Notes: a model not told the origin generated them from the letters alone. Counted from the stretch's first letter, positions 51,623 to 60,778 are shown. The stretch is 64,000 nt of DNA from Rathayibacter sp. VKM Ac-2856 (GCF_013205055.1 NZ_JABMLF010000002.1:717391-781390), one strand, 5' to 3'. Program-made: numbers and translations.

Positions 51623-52297
51623 TCAGGGGCGCTCCAGGCGGAAGCCGATGCCGCGGAGGGTCGTGATCGTCGCCGCGTCGCCGAGCTTGCGGCGGAGGGC
51701 GAAGACGTGCACGTCGAGGGTGCGGGTGGAGCCGAACCAGTTGCAGTCCCAGACCTCGTCGATGAGGGCCTCGCGGGTGAGGACCGTGCCCGGGCGCCGG
51801 GCCAGCGCGACCAGCAGATCGAACTCCTTCGGCGTCAGAGGCAGCTCCGCGCCGTCGAGATGCACGCGATGCGACGCGGGATCGACGACGACCCGGCCGA
51901 GCGACAGGGGCGGCGGAGGGAGGGCGGTCGCCGACTCCGCCGCGACAGCACCGGTCCTCCTGCTCACCGCGCGGATCCGCGCGATCAGGCCGTGCAGGCC
52001 GAACGGCTTGATCACGCAGTCGTCGGCGCCCACCTCCAGCGCGGCGACGGTGTCGGCCTCGTCGCTCCGCGCGGTGACGACGATGATCGGCACGTCCGAT
52101 CTGCGACGGAGCGTCCGGCAGACGTCGAGACCGTCCATGTCGGGCAGCCCGAGATCGAGCAGGACGAGGTCCGCCCGGACGGAGCCCAGAGCCTCCCTGC
52201 CGCTGCGCGCCCGGACGACGGTGTAGCCGTACCGCTCGAGCGTCGCGGACACGCAGTCGGCGATCGCGGGATCGTCCTCCACCAGCAAGATGAGCAC
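51623..52297 (-). CDS. OmpR/PhoB-type response regulator (orphan)
   Basis: 224 aa. Receiver: Asp8/Asp9 in VEDDP, phospho-acceptor Asp48 in LLDLGLPDMDG, Thr75 in VVTAR, Lys97 in VIKPF. Output: winged helix (LTPKEFDLLVALARRPGTVL; TRTLDVHVFALRRKLG). No histidine kinase lies on either side. GTG at 52297. It is upstream of, and on the same strand as, nothing else; it converges with the GH43 gene. Confidence 0.92.
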   Translation of the reverse strand: MLILLVEDDPAIADCVSATLERYGYTVVRARSGREALGSVRADLVLLDLGLPDMDGLDVCRTLRRRSDVPIIVVTARSDEADTVAALEVGADDCVIKPFGLHGLIARIRAVSRRTGAVAAESATALPPPPLSLGRVVVDPASHRVHLDGAELPLTPKEFDLLVALARRPGTVLTREALIDEVWDCNWFGSTRTLDVHVFALRRKLGDAATITTLRGIGFRLERP

Positions 52298-52337
52298 GAC
52301 TCACTGTGCCACGGTCCGGCGGCCGGGCGCTCGGCTG

Positions 52338-52892
52338 TCACGGCGCGACGGGCTCCTTCGACGAGTGGTGCTCGATGATCCGCCACCCGCCGTCGATCTC
52401 CTCGTAGACGAAGGTGAACCGGGCGTGCACGACCTCCCCGGTCGCCGCCAGATCGAAGGTGTAGAGGCCCGTGCTCGACGCGTAGCCGTCGCCGAGATCG
52501 CGAACGACGCCCTCGTCGATCCTCCCCGTGGGCCGCTTCTTCAAGAACGCGTCGAAGTAGCCGACCCGCTCGGCCGCCGTGTCGAGCACCCCGGGTGCCA
52601 CGGTCGGCAGCAGCACCGCGTCCTCGGCGTAGAGCGCGTCCACCTGCGCCGGGTCCCCGGTCGCGAGCGCCGCGTTCCACTGGTCGAACAGCGCCCGGAT
52701 CTCGGCGTCGCCCGGCCCGTCCGCCGCAGCCTGTTCCGAGGCAGCCCCGGCCGCGGCGGTGGAGGACCCGGCCGACGGGGACGCGACCGGCGCGGCAGCG
52801 GCGGAGCATCCGGCGAGCGCCAGGAGCAGCGCGGCCGACGGCGCGAGGAGGGCGCCGAGGCGGCGGAACGAGCGGGTGCGGTGAGACGACAT
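52338..52892 (-). CDS. Lipoprotein with SnoaL-like (SgcJ/DUF4440) domain
   Basis: 184 aa. Lipobox LALAGCSA after the signal region, a Ser/Ala-rich linker (30-60), then a cone-shaped SnoaL-type fold (ALFDQWNAALATGDPAQVDA, YAEDAVLLPTVAPGVL, TYEEID-type end in VYEEIDGGWRIIEHHSS). Such domains bind small ligands or act as isomerases. ATG at 52892 has AGGGA ahead. It is upstream of the response regulator gene on the same strand; 40 bp separate them, so they may share a transcript. Confidence 0.85.
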   Translation of the reverse strand: MSSHRTRSFRRLGALLAPSAALLLALAGCSAAAAPVASPSAGSSTAAAGAASEQAAADGPGDAEIRALFDQWNAALATGDPAQVDALYAEDAVLLPTVAPGVLDTAAERVGYFDAFLKKRPTGRIDEGVVRDLGDGYASSTGLYTFDLAATGEVVHARFTFVYEEIDGGWRIIEHHSSKEPVAP

Positions 52893-53213
52893 GGGTATCC
52901 CTGACGAGGAGAGGAGCGACGGCGCGGCGGTCGCCGGCCCCGCCACCCTCCGCTCCCGCCCGTCAGCGCCGCGTCAGCGCCCGGTCAGCGCCCGGTCATC
53001 CCGCGTCAGCCGACCGTCACGATCCCTCGCTCGCGGGCGTCGATCCGGCAGCCGATAAGCGATCCGGCGCCACCGTGCCGCATGACGCGCAAGGACACAG
53101 GAGCGGAACACGCCCCCACTACGGTGTGGCACTCGACCGCGCGAGACGCTCCGCCGGCCCGCACCGGGCTCGGCCGCCCGGAGCATCCCGCACCTCCCAC
53201 CCCCAGGAGCAGC

Positions 53214-56200
53214 ATGCCTCGACGCCGCACCCTCCCGACCATCGCCCTGGCGGCTCTTCTCGCCGTCAGCACCGCCCTGCCCGCGCACGCCGCGACGACC
53301 GGCCCGTCGCCGCTCGACGATCCGCTCGCCGGCGTCACGACGGAGGCGCTGCGAGTCCTGCCCGCGGATCCGGAGGCCGGACGCCCCGCCGCCGTCTACA
53401 CGATCGTCGACGAGCGGTACATCGCGTTCCCGGTGTCGGCGACGCAGCCGGGCGGGCCGGGGACCGCGTACGACCTGCTGACGGCCGCGCCGCTCTCCGC
53501 CGTCACCGACGTCGCCAGGGGCCGGACCGCTCTCCTCCCCTGCTCGCGGGTGGACGACGCTCCGCCGTCCGTGCCGGCCGTGTTCGCGACCCTGTGCAGG
53601 GCGGCGGGCGCCGCCGAGATGACCTGGAGGGACGGCCGATCACTCGGGGTGCCGATCTGGTACGCCCGCGACCTCGACGGAGAGCTGGTCTGCATCTCGG
53701 GGACGGGAGCGGAATGCCTCACGAGCGAGCCCGGCATCGATCCGGCGGCGGGCGCCGATCGCTGGCGCGTGTCCTCCGCCCGGTGCAGTTCCGCTCCGGC
53801 GGGCTCCCCCCTGCTGCTGGCCTGCGGTCAGCTCCGCACCGCTCTCAACGACTCCGGGCACCGGATCGCGCAGCGAGCGCACGAGCGCCAGTACGCGCGG
53901 ATGGATCGTCTCTTCTCCCTCGGGCCGAACGACGCGAGAGTCGGAGCGGAGGCGGCGCTCAGCGCACGGGTCGCCGAGTTCGCGCCGCGGCTGAATCGGG
54001 CGATCGCCGAGCGGAGGACCGCGTGCCATCCGGCGTGGATGATCCTCAACATCTTCGTGAGCATCGGTCTCTGCACGGCCGCCGCACAGGACGTGAAGAC
54101 GCTCGAGGCGGAGCGGGACGCCGTCACGAACGAGCGCGACGCCCGGGTCGGCGAGGCGCAGGCGGGACTCCGGGCACGGATGGCGGAGGACTGGCACGAG
54201 CTGCACCGCACCTGGGCGGGCGAGGACCCCACCGGCTTCGCGGCTCTGCTCCGGGTCGAGAGCAAGGAGCTGTCCGAGTTGAAGGCGACGGAGGAGGAGT
54301 ACCGGCGCGCCGCCGAGAGCGACGAGCAGGAGTTCCTCGCGCTGCAGCGGCAGTGGCTCCACGAGCGCAGCGTGGTCGGGGAGGCGGAGAAGATCCCGCT
54401 GATCGGGCCGATGATCCGGCACATCGAGGACTACGAGGAGAACCCGAGTGGCATCAACCTCCGCCGCATCTTCCTCGGAGCGCTCGGCCCGGTGGGTGAG
54501 ACCATCGAGGGCGGGCTGGAGCTCTCCGCCGAGACCGCGCTGAAGTCCGGCGAGCTGAGATTCCTCTCGGACGCGCTGCACGAGATCGGCGGGCAGGACG
54601 ACTTCGGCACCACGCTCGAGAACCTCGCCGCCGACTTCACGAAGGACCTCGGCGACGAGGCGGTGGAGGGCGTCCGCGAGAGCGGCCTCTGGAGTGAGGC
54701 ACCCGGGTCCGACGCGCCGCCGGAGTCGCAGTACCAGGACTTCGGGCAGCTCCTCGCTCGGTCTCCCCGGATGACTCCTGACGCGACGTCGAAGTGGCTC
54801 CTCGCGAGCGGGCCGCTCAACGACAAGCTCGGGATCGACGGGACGAAGCGGTTGCCCGTGCTCAGCGCCACCAGCGCCGATCTGCGCCTCGCGGCAGGGC
54901 AGGTCGCCTTCGAGCGCGGGGTGGAGGCGGTGTTCACGCACGCGTTCGGCACGGACTACGAGCAGGTCGCGCGGAAGAACCCCGCCTGGACGGGCGCGGA
55001 GGCGCGGCTCATCACGGCGGAGCTGCTGAAGGTCGTGACGGATTCCGCCTATCTCGAGCAGATCAGCCCGATGTGGGTCGCCTCCGACACCCTGGGCGAT
55101 CGGCCCGCCGCCTTCGTCTACGACGACGATCAGAGCGTGATCCTGCTGAACAAGGATCGCACCAGCCTCACCGACGGGTCCGCGAACCCGGAGTTCGCCA
55201 AGTACTACCTCGAGGAGCTCGGCCACTCGCTGAACTGGTGGCGCTGCCAGATCTTCGACGTCGAGGTGAAGTACTGCGAGGTGCCGGGCGACGCCGGTGC
55301 GCGCTTCCGCGACGCCGTGATGCTGAGCACTCCGGCGACCGATCCCGGCTTCGGGGCCGCGGTCGCGGAGCTTCCGGCTCACGACCAGGAGAGCACGGCG
55401 CTGGTCCGGTTCTCCGGCGGCTCGACGGCGCATCTGGAGGGCTGGAACTCCTACAGCTCCCTCAACTCGCACATCTCCGGGAAGGGCCGGTTCAGCTTCC
55501 TCCTGCGAGCGGGGATCGAGCTCTCCTCCGAGTACCCGGGGGTCAGCGACGAGTTCGACCTGGAGATGTCGGTCGGTGCTCCGTCGATGACCAGGAACGG
55601 CAATCCGTGGATCACCTCGCCGAACGGGACGTGCGAGGTCCGGCAGCTCGCCGCCAAGGAGGACTGCAACGTCCCCACGATGTCGATCGCCTTCTCCTTC
55701 CGCGACTCGATCAACTACTCGCTCCTGGGGGCGCCGAGGGTGCGGGACAGCCGGCTCGCGAGCGCAGGGGTCAACCTCTCCCCGGCGATCGTGCGCAAGC
55801 ACGGCGTCCGGCTCTACTTCCAGCCGAAGCCCGGAGAGCCCGACGCGTGGCGCTTCCTGCCCGGCCACTCGATCTACTTCAAGGAGTTCTCACTGGCCGC
55901 CGACGGCAAGATCGACGGCACGAAGATGCTCGACACGTTCGCCGGCAAGCGGATGCCGGCCCCGCACCGGATCGACGTCGCCGGGAAGGCGACCGTCGAG
56001 GGCAGCTACATCGTCGAGATCGCCACCCGCGAGAAGTCGGCGCTGGACCGCTGGCTCGCCCTCGACGTCTCGTCCGCGCTGCTCGGCTGCGCCGGCGGCG
56101 TCGTCTTCGCGGTCGTCGCGGAGCAGGACCCGATCACGGGCTGCCACGTCGGGTCCGATCTCATCGAGGGGGTCGAGAGCGCGATCGAGGCGGAGGACCG

Positions 56201-56549
56201 CCGGCTCACCAGCTTCCTGACCTCCAACGCCTCCGTCGCCGTGCCCCTCTCCGTGGAGTACAAGGCCACCCGACCGGCGGGACGTGTCACCGAGCTCCCG
56301 GCCGACACTCCCCCTCCGCAGCCCGGCGCCGTCGAGATGTGGGAGGTCGGTCCGCCGCCGGCGGCCTCCGCGCACTCCGCCCAGCAGGTCTCCGCCCTGA
56401 AGGCGAAAGCGAGCACCGCGCTGAAGAAGATGAAGTCCGTGTCCTTCACCGGACTCGCCGTCTTCCGCCCCCGCATCAGCTGGACCCTGGCGACGCGCTC
56501 CCTCCACCTGGGAACGCACTCCCTCCCCACCGCCAACCTCATCGAGTAA
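53214..56549 (+). CDS. Large secreted protein of unknown function (1111 aa)
   Basis: Signal peptide (residues 1-28, LPAHAA). Residues about 30-230 have several Cys. Residues about 280-420 are helical or coiled-coil (LEAERDAVTNERDARVGEAQ), with IPLIGPMIRHIEDYEENPSG after. At 665-700 it reads YYLEELGHSLNWWRCQ and, 22 residues later, PGDAGARF; I recall the same EELGHxL/GDxGExF pairing in other large bacterial secreted proteins. Glu667, Glu668, His671 and Asp693 are candidate functional residues. The C-terminal 400 residues are beta-rich. ATG at 53214 has AGGAG at four bases. No family is recognised. Lipoprotein and response regulator are divergent from it. Confidence 0.82.
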   Translation: MPRRRTLPTIALAALLAVSTALPAHAATTGPSPLDDPLAGVTTEALRVLPADPEAGRPAAVYTIVDERYIAFPVSATQPGGPGTAYDLLTAAPLSAVTDVARGRTALLPCSRVDDAPPSVPAVFATLCRAAGAAEMTWRDGRSLGVPIWYARDLDGELVCISGTGAECLTSEPGIDPAAGADRWRVSSARCSSAPAGSPLLLACGQLRTALNDSGHRIAQRAHERQYARMDRLFSLGPNDARVGAEAALSARVAEFAPRLNRAIAERRTACHPAWMILNIFVSIGLCTAAAQDVKTLEAERDAVTNERDARVGEAQAGLRARMAEDWHELHRTWAGEDPTGFAALLRVESKELSELKATEEEYRRAAESDEQEFLALQRQWLHERSVVGEAEKIPLIGPMIRHIEDYEENPSGINLRRIFLGALGPVGETIEGGLELSAETALKSGELRFLSDALHEIGGQDDFGTTLENLAADFTKDLGDEAVEGVRESGLWSEAPGSDAPPESQYQDFGQLLARSPRMTPDATSKWLLASGPLNDKLGIDGTKRLPVLSATSADLRLAAGQVAFERGVEAVFTHAFGTDYEQVARKNPAWTGAEARLITAELLKVVTDSAYLEQISPMWVASDTLGDRPAAFVYDDDQSVILLNKDRTSLTDGSANPEFAKYYLEELGHSLNWWRCQIFDVEVKYCEVPGDAGARFRDAVMLSTPATDPGFGAAVAELPAHDQESTALVRFSGGSTAHLEGWNSYSSLNSHISGKGRFSFLLRAGIELSSEYPGVSDEFDLEMSVGAPSMTRNGNPWITSPNGTCEVRQLAAKEDCNVPTMSIAFSFRDSINYSLLGAPRVRDSRLASAGVNLSPAIVRKHGVRLYFQPKPGEPDAWRFLPGHSIYFKEFSLAADGKIDGTKMLDTFAGKRMPAPHRIDVAGKATVEGSYIVEIATREKSALDRWLALDVSSALLGCAGGVVFAVVAEQDPITGCHVGSDLIEGVESAIEAEDRRLTSFLTSNASVAVPLSVEYKATRPAGRVTELPADTPPPQPGAVEMWEVGPPPAASAHSAQQVSALKAKASTALKKMKSVSFTGLAVFRPRISWTLATRSLHLGTHSLPTANLIE

Positions 56550-56574
56550 CCCCACGCCCGCCCCTCTCCCCTCA

Positions 56575-56637
56575 CCGCGAGATGCCACTTGTGCACGCTT
56601 CTGTCGGCGTGTCGCGTGCACAAGTGGCATCTCGCGG
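56575..56637. repeat. Palindromic repeat family A, copy 6
   Basis: CCGCGAGATGCCACTTGTGC, loop with CGGCGTGTCGCGT, closing arm. 26 bp after the stop of the large secreted-protein gene and 28 bp before the stop of the dioxygenase gene, again a convergent gap. Confidence 0.92.
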
Positions 56638-56664
56638 CGGGGGATGGAGGGGCGGGCGCGCGCG

Positions 56665-57672
56665 TCAGCTCGTCGGGGCGAGCAGGTCCGCGTGGTGCAC
56701 GGCCGCCACGTTGGGGTGGGCGCGCAGGCGGTAGCGCAGGGCGTTCTCGCCGTAGGTCTCGAGGATCGGGCTGTTGGTCGGGTCGACCGAGAGTCCGGAC
56801 TTGAGCTCCTCGGGCAGCGGCAGCGAGGGCATCGTCGAGTCGAGCGAGGGGTTGAAGAAGAACGGGATCGAGATCCGGTCGGTGCCGATCAGCGGCGAGA
56901 TCACGCGGTGCAGCGTCGCCTTGAGGTAGCCGCCCGTGGCCAGCTCCAGCATCTCGCCGATGTTCACGACGAACGCCCCGGGCAGCGCCGGCGCCTCGAT
57001 CCACGAGCCGTCGTGCTCGACCTGAAGCCCGCCCTTGCCGGGCTCGACCAGCAGCAGCGTCAGCACGCCGCCGTCGCGGTGCGCGCCGACGCCCTGCTTG
57101 GGCTCGGGGTCGGAGGTGCCGGGGTAGCGGACGACCTTGACGAGCGAGAACGGCTTCTCGGCGAAGGCCTCGTCGAACACGTCGGCGGGAGCGTCGAGCG
57201 CGACCGCCCAGGTGCGCAGCAGGCGGATCGCCACCGCGGCGAGCTCCTCGTGCCAGCGCTCGAAGACGGCGCGGAACTCGGGCAGCGACTCGGGCCAGAG
57301 GTTCGGCCCTTCGAGGCGCTGGTAGTCGGGCACGTCGGGGCCGGCCGGGACGACGTCGCGGTCGATCCCGATGTCGACCTGCTCGCGGTAGTCGACGTCG
57401 CCGTTGGTCAGCTCGGCGCCGAACCGGGTGTAGCCGCGGAACTGCGGGCTGGCGGTGTTCTCGATCGCCAGCTTCTCCTCCTCGGACAGGTCGAAGAAGC
57501 GGCGGGAGACGGCGACGACGTCGTCGAGGAGGTCCTGCGGGACGCCGTGGCCGACGAGGTAGAAGAAGCCCACGTCGTGCGTGGTCTCGCGGAGGTCGCG
57601 GCGGAACGCGGCGGCCTCCTCCTCCCCCTGGTCGAGGCGGGACAGGTCGAGGATCGGCAGGGAATCGGTCAT
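56665..57672 (-). CDS. 2-oxoglutarate/Fe(II) dioxygenase, isopenicillin N synthase-like
   Basis: 335-aa cytoplasmic oxygenase of the IPNS-like group. Iron ligands His198 and Asp200 (VGAHRDGG) and His255 (LHRVISP); Arg266 and Ser268 (RISIPFF) bind the carboxylate of 2-oxoglutarate. N-terminal DIOX_N part has GFFYLVGHGVPQ. Substrate unknown; relatives include hydroxylases of amino acids and plant-hormone-like compounds. ATG at 57672. Confidence 0.9.
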   Translation of the reverse strand: MTDSLPILDLSRLDQGEEEAAAFRRDLRETTHDVGFFYLVGHGVPQDLLDDVVAVSRRFFDLSEEEKLAIENTASPQFRGYTRFGAELTNGDVDYREQVDIGIDRDVVPAGPDVPDYQRLEGPNLWPESLPEFRAVFERWHEELAAVAIRLLRTWAVALDAPADVFDEAFAEKPFSLVKVVRYPGTSDPEPKQGVGAHRDGGVLTLLLVEPGKGGLQVEHDGSWIEAPALPGAFVVNIGEMLELATGGYLKATLHRVISPLIGTDRISIPFFFNPSLDSTMPSLPLPEELKSGLSVDPTNSPILETYGENALRYRLRAHPNVAAVHHADLLAPTS

Positions 57673-57709
57673 GGAGAAAGCCTTGCGCAGTTCGCCTTCT
57701 CCGGACCCA

Positions 57710-57721
57710 TTGTTACGACAA
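57710..57721. promoter_or_regulatory. Short inverted repeat TTGTTACGACAA
   Basis: Perfect four-base arms, about 40 bp upstream of the dioxygenase start in otherwise GC-rich DNA. Possible operator; weak evidence. Confidence 0.3.
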
Positions 57722-57797
57722 CTAAATGCGAAGACCCAGGTGGCGCCCGGGACCGAGGTCTCCGAGCGCCGCCTGGGCCCGTTCGTGCCGCCGAGTG

Positions 57798-58706
57798 TTA
57801 CGGCGTGGGCATGCCGCCGTTCACGTGCAGGGTCTCGCCGACGACGTAGCTCGACTCGGGCGAGGCGAGGAACACGTAGGCCGGAGCGAGCTCCGCGGGC
57901 TGACCCCAGCGGCCGAGCGGCGTCTGCGAGCCGACCTCGGGCAGCTTCTCCGGCGGCTGTCCGCCGGCGGTCTGCAGCGGGGTCCAGATCGGACCCGGCG
58001 CGACGACGTTCACGCGGATCCCCTTGGGCGCGAGCTGCTGCGAGAGCGCCTTCGAGAACGTGTTGATCGTGGCCTTGGTGGAGGCGTAGTCGACCAGCGT
58101 CGGCGACGGCTGGTAGGCCTGGATCGACGAGGTGCTGATGATCGCGGAGCCGGGGGCGAGGTGCGGCACGGCCGCCTTCGTCATCCAGAACATCGCGTAG
58201 ACGTTGGTCTTGAAGGTCTCGTCGAACTGCTCGTCGGAGATGTCGAGGAAGTCCTCGACCGACTGCTGCTTGCCCGCGTTGTTGACGAGGATGTCGAGTC
58301 CGCCGAGGCCCTCGACCGCCGTCGCGACGGCGCCGACGGCGAAGTCGTGGTCGGTGATGTCGCCGGGGATGGCGACGGCGGTGCGGCCCGCCTCCTCGAT
58401 GAGGGCGACGACCTTCTTCGCGTCGGACTCCTCCTCGGGCAGGTAGACGATCGCGACGTCGGCGCCCTCGCGGGCGTAGGCGATGGCGACGGCCGCGCCG
58501 ATGCCCGAGTCGCCGCCGGTGATGAGCGCCTTGCGGCCCTCGAGGCGACCGGAGCCGCGGTAGGTCGACTCGCCGCGGTCGGCGAGGTCGTCCATCTTCG
58601 AGTCCAGGCCGGAGCCCTCCTGGTACTGCTCCTCGGTGTCGATGTCGGCGAACATCGTCGTGGGGTCCTGGAACGTGTACTGGTCGTTCGTCGTGTCGGA
58701 AGTCAT
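57798..58706 (-). CDS. SDR family oxidoreductase (second paralog)
   Basis: 302 aa. Motifs: TGGDSGIGAA, NNAGKQQS, STSSIQA, YASTK, PGPIWTPL. Like the 7158 gene it has a 50-residue N-terminal extension ending RGSGRLEGRKALITG. Probably NAD(P)-dependent. ATG at 58706 with a leaderless promoter. Divergent from purC. Confidence 0.9.
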   Translation of the reverse strand: MTSDTTNDQYTFQDPTTMFADIDTEEQYQEGSGLDSKMDDLADRGESTYRGSGRLEGRKALITGGDSGIGAAVAIAYAREGADVAIVYLPEEESDAKKVVALIEEAGRTAVAIPGDITDHDFAVGAVATAVEGLGGLDILVNNAGKQQSVEDFLDISDEQFDETFKTNVYAMFWMTKAAVPHLAPGSAIISTSSIQAYQPSPTLVDYASTKATINTFSKALSQQLAPKGIRVNVVAPGPIWTPLQTAGGQPPEKLPEVGSQTPLGRWGQPAELAPAYVFLASPESSYVVGETLHVNGGMPTP

Positions 58707-58713
58707 GCCTTCG

Positions 58714-58719
58714 ACGCTA
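58714..58719 (-). promoter_or_regulatory. -10 box (TAGCGT) of the second SDR gene
   Basis: TAGCGT on the minus strand ends 7 nt before the ATG at 58706; leaderless geometry. Confidence 0.45.
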
Positions 58720-58889
58720 GGCGCGTGCATCTCGCCCGCGCGCGTGCTTGACAGCGCCGGATGCGCGCGACAGAGCGGATGCCCAGGCTGCATTCAGGTT
58801 CGATCGCCGGGCTCCCGGTCGTGGACCCTCTGACCAGGAGCATCCGAGAGAGGGATTACCGCCGCGCCCGTGTCCGGGAGAATGGCCGG

Positions 58890-59780
58890 GTGACCCGCGA
58901 CGACTCCCCGGCCTTCGACACCACCGCACCCCTGCCCGGCTGGCAGCACGCCTACTCGGGCAAGGTGCGCGATCTCTACACGCCCGACGACTCGGACCCG
59001 GTGCTCGGCGCCGACCGCATGCTCGTCGTCGCGAGCGACCGGGTCAGCGCCTTCGACACCGTCCTCGAGCCCGGCATCCCCGGCAAGGGCGAGCTGCTGA
59101 CGGAGCTGTCGCTGTGGTGGTTCGGCCAGCTGGCCGACGTGCCCAACCACCTGGTCGTGGGCGAGATCCCGGAGCCGGTGCGGGGCCGCGCCATGCTCGT
59201 GCGGACGCTCGACATGTTCCCGATCGAGTGCGTCGTCCGCGGCTACCTCTCGGGCAGCGGGTACAAGGAGTACCTCTCGACCGGCGCCGTCTGCGGCATC
59301 CCCCTCCCCGAGGGCCTGGCCGACGGCGACGTCCTCCCCGAGCCGATCTACACTCCCGCCTGGAAGGCTCCGCAGGGCGAGCACGACGAGAACATCTCCT
59401 TCGAGCGCACCGTCGAGCTCGTCGGCGAGGAGGCGGCGGAGGCGCTGCGCACCCTCTCCCTGCACGTCTACCGCGAGGCGGCCGCGATCGCGCTGCGCAG
59501 CGGCGTCATCCTCGCCGACACCAAGTTCGAGTTCGGCGTCGACCGCTCGACAGGCATCGTGACGCTCGGCGACGAGGTGCTCACGAGCGACTCCTCGCGC
59601 TACTGGGACGCGGTGGAGTACGACGCGGGCGTGCGCGGGCAGTCCTTCGACAAGCAGATCGTCCGGGACTGGCTCGCGGACAACTGGGACGGCCAGGGCG
59701 AGGCGCCCCGGCTCCCGCACGAGATCGTCGTCCGCACCGCGGGTCGCTACCGCGAGTTGATCGAGCGCCTGACCCGCTGA
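58890..59780 (+). CDS. purC: SAICAR synthase (PurC)
   Basis: 296-aa phosphoribosylaminoimidazole-succinocarboxamide synthase of purine biosynthesis (ATP plus CAIR plus aspartate). Motifs GKVRDLYT, VASDRVSAFD, VRGYLSGSGYKEY and DTKFEFGVD are intact. GTG at 58890 follows GGGAGA at eight bases and gives the normal length; the upstream reading from 58761 is not needed. No other pur gene is adjacent. Confidence 0.96.
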   Translation: MTRDDSPAFDTTAPLPGWQHAYSGKVRDLYTPDDSDPVLGADRMLVVASDRVSAFDTVLEPGIPGKGELLTELSLWWFGQLADVPNHLVVGEIPEPVRGRAMLVRTLDMFPIECVVRGYLSGSGYKEYLSTGAVCGIPLPEGLADGDVLPEPIYTPAWKAPQGEHDENISFERTVELVGEEAAEALRTLSLHVYREAAAIALRSGVILADTKFEFGVDRSTGIVTLGDEVLTSDSSRYWDAVEYDAGVRGQSFDKQIVRDWLADNWDGQGEAPRLPHEIVVRTAGRYRELIERLTR

Positions 59781-59793
59781 GCCGGCGAGCGCG

Positions 59794-60255
59794 TCAGGCC
59801 GTCCGCTCCCGCTCCTGCGGTCCCTCCTCGAAGATGCGCGAAAGCCCCTCGAGCACCTCGGCGAGCCGCGCGGACTCCCGGTCCGGAATGCCGTCGGTGA
59901 GCGTGCGGACCTCGCCGTAGACCCGCTCGTCCGTCTCCCGGAGGGCCGTCTCGGCGCGCTCGGTCAGGCAGAGGATCCGGCCGCGCCCGTCGGACGGGTC
60001 GAGCACCCGGTCGACGTAGCCCGCGCGGGAGAGCCGGTCGACCAGGATCGAGACGGCCGCCGTCGTCAATCCGATGGCGCCGGCCAGATCGACGGCCCGG
60101 ACGGTCTCGCCCAGGCCTGCCCCGATCCCGATCAGCCGGAGCGCGGCGAGGTCGGTGGCGCCGATGCCGAGCCGGCGCTCCACGCGCGCGTCGTAGCCGC
60201 GCTCCTCGGTCCGCAGTCTCGCCAGCAGAGCGAACAGATCCGGTCGATCGTCCAT
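59794..60255 (-). CDS. MarR family transcriptional regulator
   Basis: 153 aa. Winged helix with AVDLAGAIGLTTAAVSILVD and RAGYVDRVLDPSDGRGRIL, flanked by dimerisation helices. ATG at 60255 has AGGAAGG ahead. It is divergent from the third DUF7882 operon, with a symmetric TTAG-rich site between them, so auto-regulation and control of that operon are likely. Convergent with purC (14 bp). Confidence 0.9.
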   Translation of the reverse strand: MDDRPDLFALLARLRTEERGYDARVERRLGIGATDLAALRLIGIGAGLGETVRAVDLAGAIGLTTAAVSILVDRLSRAGYVDRVLDPSDGRGRILCLTERAETALRETDERVYGEVRTLTDGIPDRESARLAEVLEGLSRIFEEGPQERERTA

Positions 60256-60366
60256 GGGTCGCGCCTTCCTGAGTGGCAGGCGCCCCGGCCGGGAACTCGC
60301 TCCGACCATGCAACCACTTCTCGACCGACCGTGGTTGCTGTCCGGTAAACGCACCGCGGCCGTCAT

Positions 60367-60387
60367 GGTTAGCTAAACGACTTAGCC
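60367..60387. promoter_or_regulatory. TTAG-rich imperfect palindrome, candidate MarR operator
   Basis: GGTTAGCTAA at the left and CTTAGCC at the right; TTAGCTAA itself is a perfect palindrome. It lies 110 bp from the MarR ATG and just before a TAGGCT -10 box (60395-60400) for the DUF7882 operon. Confidence 0.45.
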
Positions 60388-60394
60388 AATCCCG

Positions 60395-60400
60395 TAGGCT
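60395..60400 (+). promoter_or_regulatory. -10 box (TAGGCT) of the third DUF7882 operon
   Basis: TAGGCT; a start near 60407 leaves a 45-nt leader with GAGGAG before the ATG at 60452. Confidence 0.4.
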
Positions 60401-60451
60401 CGGAAGGCTGCGCCCGCCGGGGCGCGACTGAGACGCCGAGGAGATTCGACG

Positions 60452-60778
60452 ATGGGACGCCTGCTGTACGGGGCACCTCCGAGCGCGCACCGGTTCGAGG
60501 ACCGGACCCTCGCGCACCTGCAGAACGTCATCACGGCGCGGTTCCGCCGCGGCGAGGGCTTCCTGCTCACCACCGAGGACGACGAGGGGCGACCCTCCGA
60601 GCTGTGGCTGCACCCCACCATCGCCACGCGCTACGAGTACGACGCCCCCGGTCAGCACGAGATCAATCCGCACTGGCTGCGCGCGCTGTCCGCGGGCTCG
60701 CACGGACGGCTCGGACTGCACGTCCTGCCTGAGCCTGAGAGCGCTCCCGATCCGCGTGCGAAGAGGATCACGGCATGA
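60452..60778 (+). CDS. DUF7882-type small protein (copy 3)
   Basis: 108 aa. EDRTLAHLQNVITARFRRGE, TTEDDEGRPSELWLHPTIA, NPHWLRALSAGSHG. More diverged than copies 1 and 2. GAGGAG precedes the ATG. The stop overlaps the next start (ATGA). Likely controlled by the divergent MarR gene. Confidence 0.82.
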   Translation: MGRLLYGAPPSAHRFEDRTLAHLQNVITARFRRGEGFLLTTEDDEGRPSELWLHPTIATRYEYDAPGQHEINPHWLRALSAGSHGRLGLHVLPEPESAPDPRAKRITA

